This document shows, one piece after another, positions 1-5,108 of a DNA stretch of 5,108 nucleotides; position 1 is the first letter of the stretch; each line of letters begins with the position of its first letter. The notes under the pieces are model-generated. The model searched no databases, was not told where the DNA came from, and was given only the letters and a program-made list of their open reading frames with translations. This DNA comes from JAPUIN01 sp041580375 (GTDB lineage Bacteria; Acidobacteriota; Polarisedimenticolia; Gp22-AA2): assembly GCA_041580375.1 (NCBI GenBank), contig JBFGDZ010000204.1, positions 1 to 5,108 of the forward strand. The letters run 5' to 3'. A program made the translations under genes and the position numbers.

Positions 1-24
1 GAACACGAGTTCCGGAAGGGCGTT

Positions 25-52
25 ATTGTAGCCCGCCTTCGCGGGATGTCAA
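25..52 (-). promoter_or_regulatory. Probable sigma70-type promoter firing leftward out of the window
   Basis: Read on the minus strand, a perfect TTGACA -35 box (52 to 47) is followed after 16 bp by TACAAT (30 to 25), which matches the -10 consensus at five of six positions. Transcription would begin near position 18 and leave the window, so the gene it serves is not visible. The spacer holds a small perfect inverted repeat, CCCGC-N4-GCGGG (32-45), which could be an operator or simply chance in GC-rich DNA. The call rests on box match and spacing only. Confidence 0.6.
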
Positions 53-89
53 GCACGATCTGCGGGGGTCTCGAACTCCTTGAGGCTCC

Positions 90-110
90 TGCACTTGCGA
101 GGGCAGTGCA
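90..110. repeat. Inverted repeat (operator-like dyad) just upstream of the TPR operon promoter
   Basis: TGCACT (90-95) and AGTGCA (105-110) are perfect 6-bp inverted arms separated by 9 bp. The dyad ends 2 bp before the -35 box of the plus-strand promoter and lies between the two divergent promoters, a usual place for a regulator site. No regulator gene is visible in the window, and an arm of 6 bp can arise by chance, so the regulatory role is inference. Confidence 0.35.
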
Positions 111-112
111 CG

Positions 113-141
113 TTGACCGCATCGTGACCCGTTTCTATAAT
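113..141 (+). promoter_or_regulatory. Sigma70-type promoter of the TPR/CRTAC1-like operon
   Basis: TTGACC (113-118) and a perfect TATAAT (136-141) are separated by an optimal 17 bp. The predicted transcription start is near 148-149, giving a 5' leader of about 55 nt before the ATG at 204. A GGAG Shine-Dalgarno core (191-194) lies 9 nt before that ATG. This near-consensus promoter suggests fairly strong housekeeping-type expression unless repressed. Confidence 0.75.
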
Positions 142-203
142 CCGACAGATCGGTCCGTGCCCTGTCTCGACATCATAGCACCTTCCACCCGGAGCGAGAA
201 GCG

Positions 204-1319
204 ATGCGCCGCGGGGTTCGATCCCCTTCGACAGCAGGCCCCCGCCGGGTCATCCCGATCGCGGCGTGCGCGGCCCTCGGACTCTGCACCCTCGTGATTC
301 CCGGCGTCCTCCAGGGCCTTTCGGGCGCACCGCAGGCCCAGGGGGCCGTCGCGGAGGACGATCTCGCCGAGGCGCGGCGCCTGGCGGCTGCGGGGCGCTA
401 CGAGGCCGCCGCGGCCGCATACCGCCGGCATCTCGAGACGCACCCCGCTTCCTTCGAAGCGCGCTTCGAGCTCGGCCAGGTGCTGCTGACGAACGATCGG
501 CCGGCGGAGGCCGTGGAGCATCTCGCCCTCGCGGCACAGGCGGCGCCCAACTCGGCGGACGTTCTCGCGCGCCTCGCGCTGGCGCTGATCCTCACCGATC
601 GTCTCGCGGAAGCGGAGCAGGCGCTGCTCGAGGCGCGGCGCGCGGATCCCTCGCTCGCCTCGGTGCGGTACAACCTCGCGCGCCTCTACGAAGGACAGCA
701 GCGACACGAGGAGGCGTTCGAGGAGTACCTCGCCTTTCTCTCCCAGGCCCCGGCCGATCCCCGCGCCGACACGATCCGCATGCGCGTCGCCATATTCCTC
801 GAGAACAGCGGCCGCATGGAGGACGCGCTCGCGCAGTACGACGCGATCCTCGATCGCGATCCGAATCACCTGGCCGCTCTGCAGTCGCGGGCCGACATCC
901 TCTACCGGAGAACGCGCTACGACGAGGCCCTGGAGATCTACCAGCGCGTGCTGCAAAGAACGGATGACAACTGGAGCGCGCACGCCAATGCCGGGTTCAT
1001 CTACCGGCTGCGCGGCGATCTCGAAGCCGCCACGGACCACTATCTCCGGGCCACCGAGCTGAACCCGCAGAGCATCTCGAGCCATTATTTCCTCGGCACC
1101 ATCTACGCGGATCGCGGCCTCGACACCGACGCGATGGATCGGTACCGGCGTGTGGTCGCGATGGAGGAGGATCACCCGCTGGTCCATTACGCGATCGGCA
1201 AGATCCTCGTGAAGCAGGGCGATCGCGACGGCGCCCGTCGCGAGTTCGAGCGGCACCGGGCGATCCAGGCGGCCGAGCGGGCGCGCAGCCGTACCGCCTC
1301 CACCATGGAGGAACCATGA
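204..1319 (+). CDS. Membrane-anchored or exported tetratricopeptide (TPR) repeat protein
   Basis: This 371-residue protein is almost entirely TPR repeats and probably serves as a protein-protein interaction scaffold; no catalytic motif is visible. Residues 1-15 are basic (RR at 14-15). Residues 16-36 are hydrophobic and form an uncleaved anchor or a signal peptide, so the repeats should face the periplasm or outside. About nine TPR units follow, near 51-82, 84-116, 118-150, 152-184, 187-220, 221-254, 257-289, 291-323 and 325-357, with typical Ala/Gly/Tyr spacing and closing Pro residues (for example DPN at 219-221 and NPQ at 287-289). The ATG at 204 is the first in frame and has a GGAG 9 nt upstream. 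The stop overlaps the next start as ATGA, indicating translational coupling with the FG-GAP protein. TPR genes next to CRTAC1-like genes recur in Acidobacteriota and Planctomycetota from general knowledge, but the partner and pathway are not established. Export rather than anchoring is uncertain. Confidence 0.88.
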   Translation: MRRGVRSPSTAGPRRVIPIAACAALGLCTLVIPGVLQGLSGAPQAQGAVAEDDLAEARRLAAAGRYEAAAAAYRRHLETHPASFEARFELGQVLLTNDRPAEAVEHLALAAQAAPNSADVLARLALALILTDRLAEAEQALLEARRADPSLASVRYNLARLYEGQQRHEEAFEEYLAFLSQAPADPRADTIRMRVAIFLENSGRMEDALAQYDAILDRDPNHLAALQSRADILYRRTRYDEALEIYQRVLQRTDDNWSAHANAGFIYRLRGDLEAATDHYLRATELNPQSISSHYFLGTIYADRGLDTDAMDRYRRVVAMEEDHPLVHYAIGKILVKQGDRDGARREFERHRAIQAAERARSRTASTMEEP

Positions 1320-3022
1320 CGTCGCCGCGCGGCGTCGCGTGGGCCCTCGGGGTCCTTCTCGCCGCGGGCCCCGCGCTCGCCGCGGATCCGCCCCCGTCGC
1401 GCATCCGCTTCGTCAATCGCGCCGAGGAGGCGGGCCTGCGCATCCGGACGCTGAGCGGCGACCCCGCCCGCAACTACATCATCGAGACTCTCGGCAGCGG
1501 CGCGGCGCTGTTCGACTACGACGGGGACGACGATCTCGATCTGTACGTGGCGAACGGTTCGCGCCTCGAGCCGATCCCGCCGGGCGAGGAGCCGCACGGG
1601 GCGCTCTACCGCAACGACGGCCCGTGGCGCTACACAGACGTCACGCGCGCGGCCGGCCTCGCGCTGCACTTCTGGGGCTTCGGCACGGCCACCGGCGACT
1701 TCGACAACGACGGCGACCCCGATCTCTACGTCACGGCCTGGGGGCCGAATCACCTGTTCCGCAACAACGGCGACGGCACCTTCACGGACGTGGCGGAGAG
1801 AACCGGAACCGACGACGCGCGTTTCGGCGCGAGCGCCGCGTTCCTCGACTACGACCAGGACGGGGACCTCGACCTCTATGTCGCGAACTACGTCACGTTC
1901 GACCCCGCCGCCGTGCCGCGCAAGGGGGACCCCGACTCCCCCTGCAATTTCCGCGGGCTCACCGTCATGTGCGGCCCCCACGGGCTGCCGGGCGCCGTCG
2001 ACGTCCTGTACCGCAACAACGGCGACGGCACCTTCACGGACGTTTCCCTTGAGTCGGGGCTGTTCACCGACGGCGGATACTACGGCCTCGGTGTGACGGC
2101 CGCGGACATGGACGGGGACGGCCGGGTCGACATCCTCGTCGCCAACGACTCCACACCGAATCACTTCTACAGGAACCTCGGCGACGGCCGGTTCCTCGAC
2201 GAGGCCCTCATGGCGGGATTCGCCTACAGCAACGACGGCCGGGAGCAGGCCGGCATGGGGATCGAGGCCTCGGACCTGGACGGCGACGGGGACGAGGACA
2301 CGTTCGTCACGAACTTCTCTCATGACTACAGCACCCTGTCGCTCAACGACGGCAAGGGCATGCTCGAGGATGCGTCGGTGCGACTGGGACTCTTCGAGCC
2401 GACGGTGCGCACGCTGGGGTGGGGAACCGTGCTGGCCGACTTCGATGCGGACGGAGATCGCGACATCTTCATCGCCAACGGGCACGTCTACCCCGAGGTG
2501 GAGGCGGCCGACATCGGAACGACCTACCGCCAGCAGAACCAGATCCTCGAGAACCTCGGCAACCTGTCCTTCCGGGAGGTACCGCACGACATGCCGGCCG
2601 ATCTCCACCGGGGAACGGCCGCCGGGGACATCGACGGCGACGGCGACATCGATCTGGTCGTCACGGTGCAGGACGCCGTCCCGGAGCTGCTCGAGAACCG
2701 GTCCGAGACCGGATCGTGGGTGATGTTCCGGCTCGTCGGACGCGGGAGTAACCGCGACGCGGTCGGCGCGCGGGTCACGATCCACGCCGGGGGTCACCGC
2801 ATCCACGCGCAGCGTCGCGGCGGCGGCTCCTTCCTCTCGGCCTCGGATCCCCGCATTTACGTCGGGCTCGGCACGATCCGGAGCATCGAGCGCGTGGAGG
2901 TGGCGTGGCCCTCGGGGCGCCAACAGACCCTCGAGAACCCCGCCCCCGGCAGGGTTCACGTGATCCTCGAGGACGCGGGGGCGGCAGGAGAGAAACCGCC
3001 CGCAGGGCGGAGTTCCCCTTGA
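1316..3022 (+). CDS. Secreted FG-GAP/VCBS repeat protein with C-terminal ASPIC/UnbV domain (CRTAC1-like)
   Basis: This 568-residue protein begins with a clear signal peptide: Arg5, a hydrophobic core at 7-18, and a likely ALA cleavage site near residue 22. Seven acidic D-x-D-x-D-G type loops with following hydrophobic strands occur near 67-81, 128-143, 178-192, 264-278, 320-334, 375-389 and 438-451. This is the calcium-binding signature of FG-GAP/VCBS blades, and seven fits a closed beta-propeller. Residues about 478-552 form an ASPIC/UnbV domain, with GARV (484-487), GGGSFLSASDPR (502-513), GLG (517-519) and WPSG (531-534). Two cysteines (210 and 219) sit in a loop between blades. The family is related to human cartilage acidic protein 1; the bacterial function is largely unknown, with extracellular adhesion or structural binding as guesses. 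A GGAGG (1307-1311) lies 4 nt before the ATG, which overlaps the TPR stop. It is probably the functional partner of the TPR protein. No frameshift or truncation is seen. Confidence 0.93.
   Translation: MTSPRGVAWALGVLLAAGPALAADPPPSRIRFVNRAEEAGLRIRTLSGDPARNYIIETLGSGAALFDYDGDDDLDLYVANGSRLEPIPPGEEPHGALYRNDGPWRYTDVTRAAGLALHFWGFGTATGDFDNDGDPDLYVTAWGPNHLFRNNGDGTFTDVAERTGTDDARFGASAAFLDYDQDGDLDLYVANYVTFDPAAVPRKGDPDSPCNFRGLTVMCGPHGLPGAVDVLYRNNGDGTFTDVSLESGLFTDGGYYGLGVTAADMDGDGRVDILVANDSTPNHFYRNLGDGRFLDEALMAGFAYSNDGREQAGMGIEASDLDGDGDEDTFVTNFSHDYSTLSLNDGKGMLEDASVRLGLFEPTVRTLGWGTVLADFDADGDRDIFIANGHVYPEVEAADIGTTYRQQNQILENLGNLSFREVPHDMPADLHRGTAAGDIDGDGDIDLVVTVQDAVPELLENRSETGSWVMFRLVGRGSNRDAVGARVTIHAGGHRIHAQRRGGGSFLSASDPRIYVGLGTIRSIERVEVAWPSGRQQTLENPAPGRVHVILEDAGAAGEKPPAGRSSP
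1759..1791 (+). repeat. 33-bp direct repeat, copy 1, inside the FG-GAP gene
   Basis: These 33 bases are identical to 2011-2043. With one mismatch the match extends 6 bp further upstream, from 1753 and 2005. The copies lie 252 bp (84 codons) apart in the same reading frame and encode the same RNNGDGTFTDV strand motif after blades two and three. Confidence 0.9.
2011..2043 (+). repeat. 33-bp direct repeat, copy 2, inside the FG-GAP gene
   Basis: This is the second identical copy of the segment at 1759-1791. All codons are the same, although other blades of the same protein use diverged sequence (for example RNLGDGRFLDE near residues 286-296). This points to a recent conversion or duplication within the gene, or to strong codon preference. 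Confidence 0.9.
2996..3010 (+). repeat. Short perfect hairpin at the 3' end of the FG-GAP coding region
   Basis: CCGCCC (2996-3001) and GGGCGG (3005-3010) form a 6-bp all-GC stem with a 3-nt loop, ending 10 nt before the TGA stop at 3020-3022. No T-run follows, so it is not an intrinsic terminator. It could slow polymerase or protect the 3' end, or be a by-product of GC-rich codons. Confidence 0.4.
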
Positions 3023-3048
3023 TCCTCTCACCGCGCCGATGATATAGT
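3019..3048 (+). promoter_or_regulatory. Probable promoter of the rimP-nusA operon
   Basis: TTGATC (3019-3024) is followed after 18 bp by TATAGT (3043-3048), which matches the -10 consensus at five of six positions and is preceded by TG plus one base (3040-3042), an extended -10 element. The -35 box overlaps the TGA stop of the FG-GAP gene. The predicted start near 3055 gives a leader of about 73 nt that contains the terminator hairpin. The match at -35 is only four of six, partly offset by the extended -10. Confidence 0.6.
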
Positions 3049-3069
3049 CAGCGCTGGATTTGCCTGTGG

Positions 3070-3098
3070 AGTGGGCGAGTTCTATGCCCACTTTTTTT
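3070..3098 (+). terminator. Intrinsic terminator/attenuator hairpin in the rimP leader
   Basis: AGTGGGC (3070-3076) and GCCCACT (3086-3092) form a perfect 7-bp stem with a 9-nt loop, directly followed by an uninterrupted T-tract to 3098. It lies 47 nt after the FG-GAP stop, so it can end that operon. It also lies downstream of the predicted rimP promoter and upstream of the rimP start, so it would act as an attenuator of rimP-nusA. A GTGGGC...GCCCAC-T-run just before rimP resembles the rimP leader structure known from Proteobacteria, from memory and not aligned here. Attenuation as opposed to plain termination is inference. Confidence 0.85.
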
Positions 3099-3117
3099 GT
3101 TTCTACCCCCCCTTCGC

Positions 3118-3121
3118 GGAG
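3118..3121 (+). promoter_or_regulatory. Ribosome binding site that decides the rimP start
   Basis: The GGAG core is directly followed by an in-frame ATG at 3122, which is too close to use. It stands 6 nt before the ATG at 3128 and 9 nt before the ATG at 3131. The start is therefore placed at 3128, with 3131 an almost equal alternative. The in-frame GTG at 3071 lies inside the terminator stem and has no such site. Confidence 0.6.
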
Positions 3122-3127
3122 ATGGCC

Positions 3128-3697
3128 ATGATGCAGACGACTCAGGGCGTCGAGGCGGAGGTGCGTCGACTCGCCGAGCCGCTGCTCGCGCGGGACGGCA
3201 TCGGGCTCGTGGACGTGGAGTACCGACGCGAGGCCGCGGGGTGGACCCTCACGCTCTTCATCGACAAGCAGGGCGGCGTCAGCCTGGACGACTGCCAGCA
3301 CGTGAGTCGGACCTTGTCCACGGTCCTCGATGTCGAGGATCCGATTCCGCACCGTTACAATCTGCAGGTGTCCTCGCCCGGACTCGACCGTCCGCTCCGT
3401 CGTGAGAGCGACTTCGTCGCGGCGGTGGGGTCCCTCGTGCGGATCGCCACGCACGAGCCGGTCGGGGATCGGCGCCATTTCACGGGACGGTTGACGGCCG
3501 CGGGTCCGGAGGCAGCGGGCGCCGCGGCGGGGAACGGCGCCGGTCCGTTCCGGCTGCACGTGACCGACGAGACGGGCACGACCCGGGCGGTTCCGCTGGA
3601 CGTGATCCGGAAGGCTCACATTGTCTACGAGTGGCCCGAACCGCCCGAACGGCCCGCGGGGCGGGGCCGGAAACGTCCCGGAAGGAAGCGAGCATGA
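3128..3697 (+). CDS. rimP: Ribosome maturation factor RimP
   Basis: RimP is a cytoplasmic factor that assists late assembly of the 30S ribosomal subunit. The 189-residue product has the N-terminal alpha/beta domain (about 5-90), with GLVDVEYRRE (26-35), LTLFIDK (41-47), GGVSLDDCQHVSR (49-61) and the family signature VSSPGLDRPLRR (81-92). An SH3-like C-terminal domain follows (about 93-170), containing FTGRL (118-122) and PLDVIRKAHIVYEW (156-169). An Ala/Gly-rich stretch (124-139) enlarges a loop of this domain, and the protein ends in a basic Arg/Lys tail (175-189). Both are variable additions to the usual core of about 150 residues. The stop overlaps the nusA start as ATGA, the classic rimP-nusA arrangement with coupling of ribosome assembly and transcription factors. 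Expression is probably set by the leader hairpin upstream. Identification is firm; the exact start among 3122, 3128 and 3131 is less so. Confidence 0.95.
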   Translation: MMQTTQGVEAEVRRLAEPLLARDGIGLVDVEYRREAAGWTLTLFIDKQGGVSLDDCQHVSRTLSTVLDVEDPIPHRYNLQVSSPGLDRPLRRESDFVAAVGSLVRIATHEPVGDRRHFTGRLTAAGPEAAGAAAGNGAGPFRLHVTDETGTTRAVPLDVIRKAHIVYEWPEPPERPAGRGRKRPGRKRA

Positions 3698-5108
3698 CCG
3701 ACATCTTCCATGCCATCGAACAGATCGGCCGCGAGAAGGGGATCGACGTCGAGATCGTCATCGAGGCGGTCAAGGACGCCGTGATCGCGGCCTCCAAGAA
3801 GCACTTCCATACGCGCGAGGACCTCGGCGCGGAGTTCAACCGCGAGCGGGGAACGTACGACGTGTTCGCGCTCAAGAAGGTGGTTGAGACGGTCACGGAC
3901 CCCGATCTGGAGATCGCCCTGCCCGAAGCCCGCAAGTATGATCCGCTCGCCCAGCTGGACGCGATGCTCCGGCTGCCGAAGCCGCGCGTCGACCTCGGGC
4001 GCATCGCCGCCCAGGCCGCGAAGCAGGTGATCTACCAGAAGGTCCGCGAGGCGGAGCGCGACAACGTCTTCAAGGAGTACGCCGACCGCGTGGGCGAAGT
4101 GGTCAACGGGATCGTGAAGCGCTTCGAACGGGGTGATCTCATCATCGACCTCGGCAAGACCGAGGCGATCCTGCCGCGCCGCGAGCAGTCGCGCGCCGAA
4201 CACTACAACCTCGGCGACCGTCTCCGGGCCGTCATTGTCAACGTCGACAAGTCCGCGAAGGGACCGCAGCTCACCGTGTCCCGCACCGACACCCGGCTCC
4301 TGATGAAGCTCTTCGAGATGGAGGTGCCCGAGATCTACGACGGCACCGTCATCATCGAGAGCATCGCGCGCGACCCGGGCGACCGCGCGAAGGTGGCGGT
4401 CCGGTCCAAGGAGAAGGATGTGGACCCGGTGGGCGCCTGCGTGGGCATCAAGGGATCCCGCGTTCAGGCGATCATCCGGGAGCTCAGGGGGGAGAAGATC
4501 GACATCGTCCAGTGGTCCGATGACGCCACGGTGTTCGTGGGCAACGCTCTCAACCCCGCCAAGATCGGCCGGGTCTCGATCGTCGACGAGCAGGAACGTC
4601 GCATGGAGATCACGGTCGATGACAGCCAGCTGTCCCAGGCGATCGGGAAGAAGGGACAGAACGTCCGGCTGGCCTCGCAGCTGGTCGGCTGGAACATCGA
4701 CATCAAGAGCGAGTCGGAGAAGAAGCGCGAGATCGAGGAGGAGATGGCGAGGGTGCAGCGCGGCACCCGCGAGATGAAATCGCTCCCCGGAGTCGGCGAG
4801 GTGATCATCCAGCGCCTGCTCGATTCCGGTTACCGTGCCCTCGAGGAGCTCGTCGAGGCGGGAGCCACGGCCCTCTGCTCGGTCGAGGGGATCGGCGAGC
4901 GCACGGCCGAACGGATCGTCGAGGCGTCGCGGGAGATGATCGAGGCCCGCCTGGCGCGCGAGGCGGAGGAAGCTGCACGGGCCGAGGCGGAGGCCGCCGC
5001 CCGCGCGGAGGCGGAGGAGGCCGCACGGGTCGAAGCGGAGGTCGCCGCCCGCGCGGAGGCGGAGGAGGCCGCACGGGTCGAAGCGGAGGCCGCCGACGTG
5101 GAATCGGC
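3694..5108 (+). CDS. nusA: Transcription termination/antitermination factor NusA (3' end outside the window)
   Basis: NusA binds RNA polymerase and nascent RNA, and modulates pausing, intrinsic termination and antitermination. The frame stays open to the right edge (471 complete codons). Visible domains are the polymerase-binding N-terminal domain (1-128, with GRIAAQAAKQVIYQKVREAE at 103-122), the S1 domain (about 133-200), KH1 with GIKG (251-254) in CVGIKGSRVQAII, and KH2 with GKKG (318-321) in AIGKKGQNVRLAS. A C-terminal helix-hairpin-helix region follows (about 361-411) with the paired motifs LPGVG (364-368) and VEGIG (397-401). From about 415 the protein continues as an Ala/Glu/Arg-rich, probably helical tail built from 16-residue repeats, longer than the tail of many homologues. 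The ATG overlaps the rimP stop, with an AGGA site (3683-3686) 7 nt upstream. The pair is expected to sit in a nusA-infB operon, but infB is not seen. The core is certain; the tail length is unknown. Confidence 0.97.
   Translation, partial: MTDIFHAIEQIGREKGIDVEIVIEAVKDAVIAASKKHFHTREDLGAEFNRERGTYDVFALKKVVETVTDPDLEIALPEARKYDPLAQLDAMLRLPKPRVDLGRIAAQAAKQVIYQKVREAERDNVFKEYADRVGEVVNGIVKRFERGDLIIDLGKTEAILPRREQSRAEHYNLGDRLRAVIVNVDKSAKGPQLTVSRTDTRLLMKLFEMEVPEIYDGTVIIESIARDPGDRAKVAVRSKEKDVDPVGACVGIKGSRVQAIIRELRGEKIDIVQWSDDATVFVGNALNPAKIGRVSIVDEQERRMEITVDDSQLSQAIGKKGQNVRLASQLVGWNIDIKSESEKKREIEEEMARVQRGTREMKSLPGVGEVIIQRLLDSGYRALEELVEAGATALCSVEGIGERTAERIVEASREMIEARLAREAEEAARAEAEAAARAEAEEAARVEAEVAARAEAEEAARVEAEAADVES
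4945..5088 (+). repeat. 48-bp in-frame tandem repeat in the nusA C-terminal tail
   Basis: Units 4993-5040 and 5041-5088 agree at 47 of 48 positions, differing only at 5042 (Ala to Val codon). A degenerate earlier unit (4945-4992) shares most codons of its second two-thirds. Each unit encodes 16 residues rich in Ala, Glu and Arg. A further partial unit begins at 5089 (two Ala codons) and then diverges. The near identity indicates recent slippage or unequal recombination. Confidence 0.85.

Noticed and set aside
144..166. GACAG/CTGTC inverted repeat in the TPR operon leader
   Set aside because: The arms are only 5 bp with a 13-nt loop and no extension, so it is within chance expectation.
258..269. 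A possible lipobox (IAAC, ending at Cys22) in the TPR protein
   Set aside because: Only about six hydrophobic residues precede the cysteine and the hydrophobic stretch continues past it, so an ordinary signal or anchor is more likely.
46..297. An 83-codon plus-strand frame across the upstream region
   Set aside because: It crosses both promoter elements and the TPR start, has no good ribosome site and resembles no family I know.
266..967. A 233-codon Arg/Gly/Pro-rich frame on the plus strand inside the TPR gene
   Set aside because: Its composition is typical of a shifted frame in GC-rich coding DNA, and the overlapping TPR frame has clear repeat structure.
135..1256. A 373-codon open frame on the minus strand opposite the TPR gene
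   Set aside because: It shadows the TPR coding frame, shows no recognisable domain, and would run across the TPR promoter -10 box and the 5' leader.
3071..3127. A GTG start at 3071 for rimP, adding 19 residues
   Set aside because: The GTG lies in the terminator stem, the added residues are encoded by the hairpin and T-tract, and a proper Shine-Dalgarno site precedes the ATG at 3128.
1187..3619. An 810-codon open frame on the minus strand across the TPR 3' end, the FG-GAP gene and most of rimP
   Set aside because: It is antisense to three well-supported genes. Its product is a low-complexity Val/Asp/Glu/Arg sequence that mirrors the acidic repeat codons, as expected for stop-free antisense frames in GC-rich DNA.
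4805..5074. An 89-codon Pro/Arg-rich frame on the minus strand
   Set aside because: It is the reverse complement of the Ala/Glu/Arg repeat codons of the nusA tail.
1..5108. CRISPR arrays, tRNA or rRNA genes, insertion sequences and attachment sites
   Set aside because: I saw no spaced repeats, cloverleaf sequences, transposase motifs or terminal inverted repeats; the only repeats lie within coding sequences or are short hairpins.

Overview
The window is GC-rich bacterial chromosomal DNA with short intergenic gaps and ATGA start/stop overlaps. Sigma70-type promoters and Shine-Dalgarno sites are easy to see. It holds two plus-strand two-gene units. The TPR/ASPIC-UnbV (CRTAC1-like) gene pair is a type I associate with Acidobacteriota and other high-GC, Gram-negative environmental lineages. 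That placement is an inference of low certainty, because nothing here is a taxonomic marker I can align.

Region 1-203 is a non-coding regulatory region that looks divergent. It has a near-consensus plus-strand promoter (TTGACC, 17 bp, TATAAT), a near-consensus minus-strand promoter pointing out of the left edge (TTGACA, 16 bp, TACAAT), and a 21-bp dyad between them. Region 204-3022 is a probable operon. It encodes an N-terminally anchored or exported protein with about nine TPR repeats, then a secreted seven-repeat FG-GAP/VCBS protein ending in an ASPIC/UnbV domain. The two overlap by ATGA and are probably translationally coupled.

Region 3019-3127 is a second promoter overlapping the stop codon of the previous gene, followed by a leader with a strong hairpin and T-tract. 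This hairpin can terminate the upstream operon and act as an attenuator for the next one. Region 3128-5108 is rimP (30S maturation) and nusA (transcription elongation/termination factor), again overlapping by ATGA. nusA runs off the right edge. All of its recognisable domains are present, followed by a recently duplicated Ala/Glu/Arg-rich tail. In most bacteria infB follows, but it is not visible here.

The rimP-nusA part is conserved housekeeping. The less understood part is the exported TPR/CRTAC1-like pair, whose function is unknown to me. I do not see a clearly new system such as a CRISPR array, mobile element, toxin-antitoxin pair or biosynthetic cluster. The most useful leads are the divergent promoter region, the rimP leader attenuator, the 33-bp identical internal repeat in the FG-GAP gene, and the expanding tandem repeat in the nusA tail.
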